A stretch of DNA of 64,000 nt from Saururus chinensis (lineage: Eukaryota > Streptophyta > Magnoliopsida > Piperales > Saururaceae): positions 1,116,001 to 1,180,000 of the forward strand of contig CP141150.1 of NCBI GenBank assembly GCA_035235625.1, in the 5' to 3' direction. Each line of letters starts with the position of its first letter. The first letter of the stretch is position 1. The notes beneath the pieces are model-generated. The model ran no database searches. It had not been told where the DNA came from and saw only the letters and a program-made list of their open reading frames with translations. Position numbers and translations under genes: made by a program. Below, piece after piece: positions 48,086-59,879 of the stretch.

Positions 48086-51000
48086 TAGGGTTGTCAATGG
48101 GTAACTATTTACCCGTCTCACCCGCTCGCCCGATTAGAAATTTATGGGCGGGTAATTGATAAATGGGTAATGGGTAAATAAGTGGGTAATTTTACCCGCC
48201 CATTTATTATGTGGGTAGGGTATGGGTAACCCCTTATCCATACCCGTTACCCATTACCTATTACCCATTACATGAATCATATATAAAGACATAGTTGCAT
48301 ATGTTGCCCAAGGAGAATGTATTGCATATGAAACATTTTGTACTTTCATTGGAACATTTTGTACTTTTATTGTAAAACATTGGATAGGCTTTTAAGAAAT
48401 ATATATAAATTTATAATGCAAACTTATAATTAAGAAAACAGAAGAGAATGTGGTCAATCTTTTGTGTCTTCTTACGTTATGCTTGTTGCATAAAGTGTGT
48501 ATCCTGAAAAACAAATATAAATTTTATCCTCGATGAATCGCAGTATGAAAGTGAATGATAAGTGAGAGGATTTTGTGTTGAGTAAGAAGTGAGAATTTTA
48601 TTTTTAGTTTTTGATGTCATGCTTTTTGGTTTTGATAAGTACTCAGTTTTTACTGTGTTATAGCTGATCAAAAGAGTAAGATTTATATATGAACAAGATT
48701 AGTCTTGTATCTTGTAGCATTTTAGTATGATGATCGAAAGACTTTGGAGTAATGAAAATTACTTTAAAATCTTGATTTTTTTATATGTATATATAAGGTG
48801 TCAGAATCTTATTATATTATTTTTTTGTATAAAATGTAAGGTTTGTGTATGCAATATTGCTCATTTCCTTATTTGATAGAACTTGTGATACATTGGATAT
48901 GCTTTTAAAAATATAAATAATTTATGACAATTTATTTTATATTATTTATTATTATTTATTGTTTATTGATCTGTTGTTCATTTACCTGTTACCTGCCCAT
49001 TTACCCAATGGGTAATGGGTAGTGGGTAGGGTATGGGTAATGAACGAGGAAATGGGTATTGGGTAGGGTATGGATAAAATTTTTGGAAGTGGGCATGGAT
49101 GTGGGTAAAGCCTTACCCGACCCATACTGTAAGGACCCTCATCTTTAAACCGGTTTTGGTTTTCTTTAATTATTGATTATCGTGAGATTTACGTGTTTTC
49201 TGATCTTATTCGGTGATTTTGTAAATAAATAGAGTTTGTGATGGTTTTAACCAAAATTAACTTCAATATTAGTGGTTTTAAGTGATTTTAAACCAAATGT
49301 GAATTTTTGAGATTTTTCGGAATTTTCACTATTTTCCCAAAAATTAGGGTTTTGGCGGGACCCCTGTGGGCCCCACGGTCGAAAATTTTATTTTTGTGTC
49401 AAATGACCCTAGACATATACTTAAGGTCACACAAAAATTTTCAGAATTTTATTAGGCTTAATTCGTGCTTAAATTTGCAAAATAACCACTTTTAGCCTAC
49501 TTTTCATATTTACACCCCAAAACTTACCTATGCCTACCCCAACCCTTACTATAAAAGGGCAAACCAGAGCCATTTCCATTTTTGGGAATAGGCTAAGGAA
49601 GGAGGTCTGGCCTAATCCCCACTTAGGCCCGAATTAGAAGCCGATTAAGGTAAACTTGCTCTAATTAAGCACTAATCCATGGCTTTTCTCTTAATTTCTT
49701 CCAAATCTACCATTTTCCCTTTTGATTCAATTTGTTTTTGACTATCAAAAGCTACTGATTTGTGTTTTACTACAAACCCTAACTTTCAAAATTCGATTTT
49801 TACTACCAACAAGCCCTAGATCTAAGATTTAATTAAGGATTTCTTAAGTAAATCGATTTCTATTGGTGTTTGATTCAAACTCATTGTGTTTTCAAGGATT
49901 TCAAGAAGGGTGACTCTTCAATCCGAGCTTAATCAAGTGCTGAGGTAATGGGTCTTCGAAATCTCTGTTTATCCATGGTAAAACTCTTCATTTTTGGCTT
50001 ATTTCGAAATGGTTTGCTTGATTTAGTGTGTTAATGGTAAGATTAGAAAATAGAATTATTTAATCCCGATTTCTTAGGGTTTTGCATTATTATGGTTTGG
50101 TTTGATATTCTGGAAGTCAAGGAGGACTTTTGATGATGATTAGGGTGTTAGATGTGGATTTGAAGTGCTATCTATGGTGTTTCGGTTTGGATTTGCGAAA
50201 GGAAGAAGATGACTGTTCTGCCGTGTTGGCGATCGATCGGCCTTGCAGGGCGATCGATCGGCTGAACTGAAAATTTCAAAATTTTGCGTGTAACCGATCG
50301 AACGGCCTGAAGGGCGATCTATCGGCTACACAGGAAATTGTATGTTGTGTGTATGATGCCTATTTTGATGATTCTACTTTAGCTTGCCAATTTTATATGA
50401 ATGTGGAGTGTTTTAAGCTATGTTAGGCTACTGGAAATGCATGCTATTGAGTTTATGGAGTTGAGATATATGCTTAGTGATGGTGGAATGACTTATGTTT
50501 TGTGGCATGATGTTGGAATCGTTATTTTGAAATTATGAATAGTTGTTTCCCTTTGGTTAAGCATATTTCCGTAGGACTACAATCATTGTTGGACAGATTT
50601 GTCATGATAAATTGTGATTAATGGTGTGTGAATGTTGGTGAATACCATGACTCAATGATGAAATGAGTGATGTTATAGGTGTTTAGCCTTTGTGGTTGAG
50701 TTTTGAATCTAGCTAAGATTTCAACGATTCTTCTACTATGATTTCATTTGGAATTCATGTTTAGGTAGAAATTCACATGTGTAGTGTGGTAGTGAGTTGA
50801 TTTTCAAGCATGTTAATATGCATCATGTGAAAGGCTTCTACTAGTTACACACACACACATGTGGGGGTTAAATGATGATGTTGAAGCTTAATATCGTGAT
50901 TTTGAATGATGCATTAGGGGCTGGTGAGAGCACTTATCATGATTAGGGTTTATGTATGCTTTGCCCACGCATGTACCATGCTGCACGCATCATGAAAATG

Positions 51001-51128
51001 GATTTCCAATTGAGGCTTCATCGTGATTAATCGAATTTGACCGATTGGATGCAATGTGATGGAATTGCGTGCCGGGTTTATCGGTCGTGGATTAATCGCA
51101 AGTTGATTGGTCTGAAAGGACATATTTT

Positions 51129-51220
51129 GATTTGAAATTCCTGTGTGGAACGATTTGAAATTCCTGTGTGGAACGATTTGAAATTCCTGTGTGGAACGAT
51201 TTGGAGTTCCTGTGTGGAAC
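51129..51220. repeat. 23 bp tandem repeat, four copies
   Basis: Units of the type GATTTGAAATTCCTGTGTGG plus AAC. The first three are identical; the fourth has two changes. Inside the solo LTR. Confidence 0.95.
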
Positions 51221-51646
51221 GAGTGCACTCCCCGGGTTGAGTCTTGTTTAATGGAATGATGTGGGGACGAGTTGTGTACTTGTCTTGCGGATATGTGAGA
51301 ATATCATTATGTGTGTTATCTGGACCCTGAGAATCCAGTGTGGTATGCCGTGTGCACCCCGCTACGACGTGTTCTAGGGTTCTCTGTGTGAGAACTCGGG
51401 CTCTTCCCTCCGCAGGAGATGTCCCTGGGCGAACACCCCTGCTCTAGATTCTCTGTGTGAGAATGGGACATCCTTGGCCAGGATCGTCCAGGGCGAGCAG
51501 TATTAGGGATTGACAACCCCGATCTTTCTTGAATTCTTGTGTAGAATTTTGTACCATGACACGCCTTCGTGGCCTTGTCTATGCTCCCGTCTGTGTGACG
51601 TTAATGTGTGATTACTCCTTGATGGAGGTTGATTGTGATAACATTA

Positions 51647-51930
51647 TGCATGTGGGAATATGTATGTTAGAGGTACATCCATGCATGTTGATTTTGATGA
51701 TAAAATGCATGTGGGAATATGTATGTTAGAGATACATCCATGCATGTTGATTTTGATGATAAAATGCATGTGGGAATATGTATGCTAGAGATACATCCAT
51801 GCGGGATTGGTTGTGATGACATTATGCATGTGAGAATACGTATGTTAGAGATACGTCCATGCGGGATTGGTTATGATGTGAATGCATGTGGAAATTGGTA
51901 TGCTAGAGATACATCCCTGCATGTTTGAGT
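51647..51930. repeat. ~59 bp tandem repeat, four to five copies
   Basis: TGCATGTGGGAATATGTATG starts at 51647, 51706, 51765 and, changed, at ~51825 and ~51883. Each unit continues through TTAGAGATACATCCATGC. Confidence 0.9.
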
Positions 51931-52586
51931 TATGATGTTATGCAGTGTATAAGTGATGTAAATATGTGATCAGAAAGTGATACACCTTGTACATCGTTGT
52001 TTTTGAAAGACTATATCACCATGCTACCGTATTTTCAATGTGGTTAGTGATATTAAAACCATTGCTGAGTGTTAAAACTCACCCCTCTTTTGTGTTTTGA
52101 TTTGGGGCTGCGTGGTGCGACACGCAGACGGACAGGATTGCCTTTTTGAGGAAAGGTCAGAGGTAGCTTGGGTGTGATGATGGAGATCGTTGCGTGACTT
52201 TCCTTCATTTTGTTTCATGTTTTATGTTAGAACCTATGTGTAGGGTTCTTTGTTGTGGATTTATGTCACATGTTACAGTTATGTTTGCTTATGACTTATT
52301 TTGAGCCGGTGTGGGCTTTACTTAAACTAAGCTTGTGGGTTTGAGATTGTTGTTTACTTTGTGTTAAGCAACACCTTTTCTTTCCCTTTTATTTACTCTT
52401 GCTCAAAGGATTGTGCGCACTCCGTGTTGCTGTTAATCGCCCGTGGTTAGGGATTAAGTCTTCCGCTAGAATCGTTTCTCAATTTCACTTCGTCGCCCCC
52501 GCGCGCTTGACCGGCCCTTGGACCGGGTTCGGCTCGGGTCGGGCATCGCCGGGGCGTGACACATACCCTACCCATTGACACCCCTA

Positions 52587-53899
52587 TGCACAACTGCCCG
52601 CACCACATGTGTTGGTTGTGGGTGGCGATTGGCGATGTCGTCATTTCAATTGCCCACCACATTTTGGCCTTAACTCTGATGGCTTTGTGGGCCTAGAGCC
52701 GCCTTCAGAACCACTAATAGCCCTCTCCCCCTCCCCTTTGGCCATGTGTGCATGTGACCACACATGCATTTCAGGGTTCAAACATCATTTTCGTGCCGCC
52801 TGACCATCGGATGGCTCTGCCACCTAATGGAGTTGACATTAGAGCCCTCCTCCACCTCTCCTTTATCCTTGAGCATTGCCCCATGCCCTCCATCCTTATG
52901 TGGCCCTTGTTGACACAAAATTGCCGCTGTTGGCTGCTGTCTACAACTGATTTTGATGTCTTGCTGTCAGCTAAGTACTTCTCAGCCCCCGACCAACCTT
53001 GAGTGAGTTCACCTAGACTTTTAGTCGCATTTGCCACTCCTTGGCTCAATCTTTCTCCTGACTGCCCCTAGTGTGCAGTCGTGGATTGCGGATTTTGACG
53101 CATTGACTTTTGACACCCCATTTGGCCTTGATTGCTTCTGGCACTTCCTAAAACCTTGGGACAACAACTCTCTCAACTTAACAATGCTTTTGGCTGCCAA
53201 CTCTGCCGTCGATGCTGCCACCATCGTGTGCTCACCAACACACATCATGGAGTATGAGGTAGGGGAGTTTAGAACTCGTAATTTCATTATAGCGTGCTTT
53301 GAATGTGTAGCAGCATGCTAGGATTGTATGATTCAATGTTTTGGATGTTAAATCATGATTTGTTTACATGATGTAAGGGGATAAATTATGCCATGTTGAA
53401 ATGTATATGACATGCATATGAGCTCTAAGTATGGTTGATGTATGTATATGCTAGTGATGGTTAGCGAGTATGTTAGTAAGCTACATATATGGATTGTGTG
53501 TGTGTGCCGGTGATGACTAGCGAATATGTTGGTAAGTGATGTATGAAAGTGTAATGCTTGAGATTTTTTTATCACATTTCTTAAAATACACCAATTTTTT
53601 TTGCAATATACCGGCTATAAATGGGGGAAAATGATGAAATACATAACGTATGAAAGCAGTTTATAATTTAAAACACTACACAATTTTCCCATCCAAAATT
53701 TTCCTCATTCGATCAAACATCATACGGCCAAACAAAATATCCTTAGGCGCTACTCGAAAACAAACGTATGAATAAATTACCATAATCATGAATTTTAAAT
53801 ACAAATCTATCCCAGACATCCCTTAGTGTAAGTCTATAAATAGTCCACTATGTAATCCAAATTACAAGTTCAGAAGCTATAAATAGCTTAAATCTCATC
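52587..53899. other. non-coding sequence right of the hAT element
   Basis: Continues the C/T-rich host sequence to about 53290, then becomes AT-rich. Frames at 52748-53002 (+) and 53021-53287 (-) do not resemble known families. 53430-53550 has a loose GCTAGTGATGGTTAGCGA repeat. Confidence 0.35.
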
Positions 53900-53924
53900 T
53901 CATCTAATACATTAGATCGTGGCA

Positions 53925-54043
53925 CAAAAGATATTCATAGTGAGTCAAAGATATACCTGGGTCCAAGGGAAACAATCTATCGTAGAAACGAGCATCCATC
54001 TTTAGGAGTTTTCCATCACAAGCCTGCAAAAGCCTCCAGAACA
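53925..54043. repeat. flank segment duplicated at 56120-56217
   Basis: The block GTCCAAGGGAAACAATC ... CATCTTTAGGAG ... CACAAGCCTGCAAAAGCCTC occurs left of the solo LTR here and again immediately right of it (56132-56215), with about 5% differences. Confidence 0.85.
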
Positions 54044-54116
54044 ACAGGGCTAAAAAAATAAGGTAATGAGTATTTTTATACTCAGTAGGAAAATACATAG
54101 TATGAGAGTTCTAAAC

Positions 54117-56103
54117 TGTAATACCCCACTTTTCCAATTACGTCTAACCAAGGAGTTAGAGGTAATTAGTTAAATTTATTTTAAATTTTAGAAAGTTTCA
54201 AAGGTTGAAACCTTCATATATAAGTAGAGCACGAAGAAATGAGTGTAGTAAATAGAAGAACGCACGAAATGAAGGTCGAGGCCAAAATTTACAACCTTGG
54301 GGAGCATGCAATTTATTCAAGACCCACTTAAAAAGAGTGCAATATATTGCTTTAAGTGGGCTTGTATTGAAGGGCTAATCAATATGAGTCCAACGGTACC
54401 AAGAATGTGCAAATCCGAATTTGGAGTAGAAAGTTGCATGCGTTTGATGATCTGTTTTAAAAAAAAAAGAATAAAGAAAAGAGAAAAGAAGGTGCTCACG
54501 ACAGACGATTGTGACATGCCTAGAAATGCGTGTCATGGGGCGGATGCACAACCACAAAAATGCAGGAGCTACCGTGTAATCCATGGCGCCGCCAATTTTG
54601 GTGGTGCGACATCACGATTTCATCGTGCCAGGGGTCTATTTTAACCCCATTCTGATAGTTTTTATACAAGAACTTCATTCTTTCTGTTTCTGACCGTTCT
54701 GAGTTCAATTGTGCCCATCCAAGAGTCATTCTCAACTAAATTAAGCATACTCTACACAATGGAGGGTCATTTCTTTGATTTGGAGGCCGTATGAGGAGGA
54801 AAAACCCCAAGATAAGGAGAGGCCCTGCCCATCGTCCTTGAGCACCAAAGACTTCTCCTTCTCTATTTCCATTCTTTCTTACTCTGAATGAGGCAACTTA
54901 AGTGGCATTCTTGAGTGAATCGAGTGTGTTCTACACAATGGAGGGGTCCATTCTCTGAGTTGGTGACCGTATGAGGAGAAAACCCCTGAGACAAGAAGAG
55001 GACCTACCCATCATCCTCGAGCACTGGAAAAAGAAAAAAGGGGTCAGGAGCAAGACGGGGTTCTATCCGCAGTTGTCGGGATACAACGAGAGCAGTGAGC
55101 TAGAGTAGGAGAGACTTTGTCTTCCACTGAAGAGCCATAATGTGTGAGGAACATCCTCGAGTAGGAGAGGTTCTGCCTGCTGCCCACAAGTGCAGAAAAT
55201 GAGAAGAGTGTTTGGAAAGGGGAGCATTTGTGCGTCGTCTTTCTATGCAAGGTGAGGAGCGTATGGAGGTTAGAGGAGTCAACATTTACTACCTTCGGAT
55301 TCGAAAGGGAGGACGCCTAGAAGGAATGAGCAACTCTGAATGCTACTACGTTACTAGACATCAGGGGAGTAAGCGTTTCTAACCTCCTGTTTAAATTATA
55401 GAGCTGCATGTGCTAAATTAGGATGTATGTTATGCCATGATCCTTTGTGTTCTAATTTGCTCTACTTTGATGTGACATGTTATTGTTCCATCTCATTCTA
55501 GGGTAGAGAGAGACGTGTGGTGTGTGTGTCCGGTCTCGGCTCAGTGATAGAGTGAGATGTATGTTATGTTCGGTCTTGGCTTAATGATAGAGCGAGACAT
55601 GCAAATGTGATTGATCATGCTCTATGGTAGAGCGAGATGTATGATTTCGTTAATTTATTAACTTCCGCTTAACTTTAATAGATTACAAATTTTAGTATGA
55701 TTTTGATTGAATATCAGTATATACATATTTTAGTACATATAATTTTGTGATACTTGATGTATGTAATAGCAATTAGGCAGAACTACGTTTGGATCCTATT
55801 GTATTGGAATAATATTGTGAATGTTATTCAATATGTACGTAGGCAACTACGGCAAGACAACGTTGGCCCAATCCAAATTATTTATAATTATAAGTTTTAT
55901 TCTAATTTACATGCGGCGAACTATGAAGCTTCGTTATGTATATATGACCGTTACAACCGAGTCTATGTAAGGAAAAGCTTTGAAGCTTCGTAGTACGTAG
56001 ATGAATGTTGTACCTCTTGCACACAGATGATGATTCTTGGCTTTAGGAAAGAAAATTTTTTATTAGATATTTTCTAGACCCCGGCTCGGGTCGGGGCGTT
56101 ACA
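54117..56103. mobile_element. solo LTR, 1987 bp, same family as 40839-42867
   Basis: Begins TGTAATACCCCAC and ends GGTCGGGGCGTTACA. The flanking pentamers TAAAC (54112-54116) and GAAAC (56104-56108) match at four of five bases. It shares long collinear stretches with 40839-42867 (ATTACGTCTAACCAAGG, TATGAGTCCAAC, GTACGTAGGCAAC, GGCAAGACAACGTTGGCCC). No coding domains. Confidence 0.85.
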
Positions 56104-56219
56104 GAAACAATGAACTCAGTAAGTCTGTATGTGAGTCCAAGGGAAACAATCTATCGTAGAAATGAGTATCCATCTTTAGGAGCTTTCCATCACAAGCCTG
56201 CAAAAGCCTCTAGAACAAG

Positions 56220-57130
56220 AAGGTGTGCACGTGTGATAGACATGCGTTTGAAGATTTGCTTTAAAAATTAAAAGAAAAGAAGGCGTGCACATGCGACAGA
56301 CGCGCACAATGCACACAAAAATGTGCATCGTGGGTTAGATGCTTGCCTTCGAAACCGTGGGCACCACCGAATTTGGTAGCACGGCACCATGGTTTCGGCT
56401 CGCTGGGGGTCTATTTAAACCCCATTTCCGACAGTTTTTACACTAGAACTTCATGCTTTCCGTTTGTGAGCATTCTGAGTCCGATTGTGCCCATCCAATA
56501 GTCGTTCTCAACTAAATCAAGCATATTCCACGCAATGGAGGGGTCCTTTCTTCGATTGGGAGGCCATATGAGGAAAAAGCCCCGAGACAAGGAGAGGCCC
56601 TGCCTGTCGTCCTCAAACACCAAAGAACTTCTCATTCTCTATTTCTATTCTTTCTTACTATGATTGAGCTTACTTAAGAGGCGTTCTTAAGTGAATCGAG
56701 TGTGTTCTAAGCAATAGAGGGGTCCGTTCTTTGAGTTGGTGACCGTATGAGAAAAAAACTCCCTGAGACAAGAAGAGGCCTTACCCATCATTCTCGAGCA
56801 CTGGAGAAAGAAAAAAGGGGCTAGGAGCAAGACAAGGTTCTATCTGTAGTTGCTGGGACACAACGAGAGAAGCTAGCTAGAGTAGGAGAGACTCTATCTT
56901 CTGTTAAAGAGCCACGATGTGTGAGGAATATCTCTGAGTAGGAGAGGTTCTGTTTATAGCTAACGGGCATAGAAAATAAGAATAGTGTCTGAAAAGGGGA
57001 ACATTTGTGTATCATCTTTATAAAAAAAATGAGAAATATAAAAAAGCTAGAGGAGTCTCTATTCACATTAAGATCTAAAAATAATGCCTAAGAGTAACTT
57101 TAAATGCTGCTATCCGTTAAAATTATTAAG
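56220..57130. mobile_element. truncated second copy of the 54117 LTR
   Basis: Starts abruptly inside the LTR, equivalent to about 54430 (CATGCGTTTGAAGATTTG), and runs collinear with 54430-55400 including GACAAGGAGAGGCCCTGCC. It lacks both LTR ends. Preceded by the duplicated flank. Confidence 0.75.
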
Positions 57131-57205
57131 CTGTATGCATTAAATTAAGATATGTGTTATGTGAAGATATTTTATGTCCTAATGTGCTGTACTTTAATGT
57201 GAACC

Positions 57206-57365
57206 AGTGTCTTAAAAACTAAACCGGACCGGATTAATCAGTCCGACGGGGTTCAACTGGGCCTATTGTAAAAAACGAGCCGTTTTAACTGGATTCCCCG
57301 GTCTGTTTAACCCCGTGACCTGTACGGTTAAACCAGTTACCCAGTGTTCCGGTCCGGTCCGTTTT
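57206..57365. repeat. hAT-like terminal fragment
   Basis: CAGTGTCTTAAAAACTAAAC followed by repeated ACCGGACCGG / CCGGTCCGG words, of the kind found at ends of non-autonomous hAT elements. No matching second end was found. Confidence 0.4.
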
Positions 57366-57369
57366 TTTT

Positions 57370-59289
57370 TTTTTTAAAACAGATCGCAAATTCGCGATCG
57401 GGATTCTGGATCTGGACTGGAGGAGCTAGGAGGGCTGAGCGATTTGGGGCGACGCCAAATCTTTGAGCGGTGATCTCCTCCGGCGATTCTCTCCGCGTTC
57501 CGGCGATCTCTTCCAGCGATTTCCTCTTCACGCTCCGTCGCCGTTCATTGCCTGAAAGCAGGGAGGAGCTTTGGGCGATTTGGGCCGGCGGCCGGCGATT
57601 TTCTCCGTCGAAAATCCCTCCTCTCTCTTCTTCCCTCGCCGCCATCTATTTTTTTACCTAAATGGCTGACTCCTCCCTGTCTACTTCGGAGGCACCGCGG
57701 GTATGTCCAGTGCTGCGAATCCTTCACCCCAGAGGCCATTTTATCAGAGGCGTTCTGTGTTCATTTCTAATTTGCGCATGTTTTTCCTACTGTAGATCGC
57801 ATTGGTGGTAGAAGCCCTCGTCGAGTTGCATCGAAAGGTGCCATTTTTACCCCAAATGCCTCCATTGCTGCTTTGATTTTGATGTTCTTTCTAGTTTCCG
57901 AGTATGAATGATTTTTTGTTCTTTTGTTGTGTTTGTTGTTGTTGGATGGATTCATTTCCGTTTTGATATATTCAGTTGAACATATAACATCTTGCGTAGA
58001 GTGCATATGCAACATTATTGATTTGCAAACATAGGTTGAACTTCTCCCCTCTAGGAGCTTGTGCTTTGGCTTTCAAATTTGAAACTGCGAGAAGCAGCAG
58101 ACGAGAGTGACCGGCCTCTGCTCAAAATGACACCGAATTTCTCCCCTAAACCTTCGTCTGGTTTTTCCTCTGCTGTGCTATTTTGGGTGGCAAATTGTTC
58201 TTGGGTATACTGGTTTCTTAGCTGGGAGCTGGGATTTGGGTTTAGTGTAGGAAATGGGGAAGAAGTGAGATCTGGCAATTCTATGGAGCTGGGCTTCATG
58301 CTGCTACCAACTTCAAACCTAGAATACCCATGCATTTTTCCTTCTTTTCTACCCTGATTGAATGTGTTGAGGTAGGATGAATTTATAGGTCTCTTCACAG
58401 TTGGGTCTCCTGAAATGCTGAAGAAATTCTTTGGTGGTGGTAATTGGTAATTACTCTTTCGGACGAGTAGGTTCTCTTTCCTGGTTCTTTTTTTGTTTGA
58501 AGGGATGAATTACATGGAGAAGAAGCCAAGGATTTGGGAATATGTCCAAAATCCAAAAGTGGTACTCTACTTGTTTGAGCTAATGGGGTGATTCTAATTA
58601 ATTCTAGCTATGCATTTTGAGGAAGAAACAGAACTAAGAGGAGAAGCATCAAGTAATGAGAGTGGATGAAGGAATATCATAGAATCTAAGCAGTGCCGAT
58701 TTGCCCCATTGCCCATGAACTCAAAATCAGTAAACTGATGTAGATAAACTGGGAAAATGCGATTTCATTGAGAAAGGCAATGGCTGAAGAAACAATGGTA
58801 AAGTATTGAACTCTCTGTGGTGGAGGACAAGAACCAATTGCCCACAAGTATGCCACCCTTTTATTAACCAACGTGTGTCTGTTATGACTATGTGAGCCAC
58901 TTAAAAGGGGCCCACCTTGAAAGCCAACTTTTTCATTAGGTTTGGGTTCCTATTTGGATTGTTTCCTTATTTGATTAGGTTTTTATTTAATTAAGTTGCT
59001 TTAGTCAATGTCTCGAGTACCAAAGTTATCTTCCTAACTAGGTTAAGGTTAAAGAAGGTTTTATGCCTATAAATACATGTAATGACTTTGATAATGGAGT
59101 AGAGGAGAATTAATTAAGTTAGAATAGTAACTACGTTCTTTCTCTAAAGTTGTACTCTCTTTCTCAAATTGATCTCCCCTAATCATTATACTCTCTCTCT
59201 AGTATATTATTTATACTTTAGTTGTCTATTTACAAATTTATGAGCTTTTAGTAAATGATGGCAACTTTGTACAATATTGTTTCTATAAA
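57370..59289. other. no confirmed gene; possible small spliced ORF
   Basis: 57400-57660 is GC-rich like a plant 5' UTR and is followed by ATG at 57661 (MADSSLSTSEAPR) with donor gtatgt at 57700. A segment after an acceptor tag near 57796 reads DRIGGRSPRRVASKGAIF, then a hydrophobic stretch and a stop at ~57910. This could be a small protein with one membrane segment, but I recognise no family. A minus-strand open frame at 58051-58398 is also unassigned. Confidence 0.3.
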
Positions 59290-59291
59290 TA

Positions 59292-59395
59292 CTCCATTTG
59301 TCTTACATTTATAGCTCCATTTAGTTTTTTAAAATAAATTAAAATTAATTTATTTTAAAAAACCAAATAGAGCTATTAATTTAAGACGTAGGGAG
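59292..59395. mobile_element. Stowaway-like MITE, 104 bp, TA target site
   Basis: Terminal inverted repeats CTCCATTTGTCTTACATTTA and its counterpart TTAATTTAAGACGTAGGGAG, flanked by TA at 59290-59291 and 59396-59397. The arms continue inward (TAGCTCCATTTAGTTTTTTA / AAAAAACCAAATAGAGCTAT), so nearly the whole element folds into one hairpin. Confidence 0.85.
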
Positions 59396-59699
59396 TATTT
59401 GATAATGTTATTTTTTACCAAGTAATTACTATGTATTGGTATAATGAGGTAATATTAATTAAGTTTTTGCACTCATTTTTATGCATTAAAATATATGATT
59501 AATATAAATAAGTACAAATATTATTTAAAATAACATGGGCCAAGCACACAACTTTGATGACGGAGTGATAAAATTCTATTTAATAAAAAAATATATTTAA
59601 ATGATGAGAACATCATATTTATTTAATGGAATGCTTAACACAAAAGGTGTTGTAGGTGAAGTAGTAAATGAGATTGTTCTTTTTGGAAACGTCATAGCC
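59396..59699. other. AT-rich non-coding stretch
   Basis: No feature recognised. Confidence 0.4.
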
Positions 59700-59879
59700 G
59701 AGCCAAATTTGAGTTAAGTTATGTGGTCACTATATACTGATTTGAGCTAAAGCTTCTGGTTTCCTTCTTTAGCCGACAACACGATCGAGTTTAAGCTGAG
59801 CTTGAGCTAATACCAAAAATTTTGAGTTTGAGCCGAGTAATCCAAAAACTCGACTCAACTCAGCTTGTTAGCACCCCTA
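59700..59879. mobile_element. hAT element end, related to the 27351-28553 family
   Basis: Words GAGCCGAGTAATCC and CGACTCAACTCAGC lead to the terminus TTGTTAGCACCCCTA, the counterpart of TAGGGGTGTTAAC at 27351. The left part begins with TAGCCGAGCC but lacks a proper end, so the element appears internally shrunk or truncated. Confidence 0.6.

Larger units (their letters stand above)
49138..52561. mobile_element. solo LTR, 3424 bp, TSD CATAC; inverted copy of the 39590 family
   Basis: Begins TGTAAGGACCCTC and ends CCGGGGCGTGACA, the reverse complement of the ends of the 39590-47524 LTR. A perfect TSD CATAC lies at 49133-49137 and 52562-52566. Uninterrupted, so it serves as the reference copy for the family. 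Internal tandem repeats: 23 bp x4 at 51129-51220 and ~59 bp x4-5 at 51647-51930. No coding domains. Confidence 0.9.
48086..52586. mobile_element. non-autonomous hAT element (~1.07 kb) interrupted by a solo LTR
   Basis: The outer ends TAGGGTTGTCAATGGGTA and TACCCATTGACACCCCTA form an 18 bp inverted repeat with few mismatches. The flanking octamers AGCACAAC (48078-48085) and TGCACAAC (52587-52594) differ at one base. Subterminal GGGTAATGGGTA / TACCCATTACCC words repeat in both senses. The right 20 bp are separated from the rest by the LTR at 49138-52561. Confidence 0.83.
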
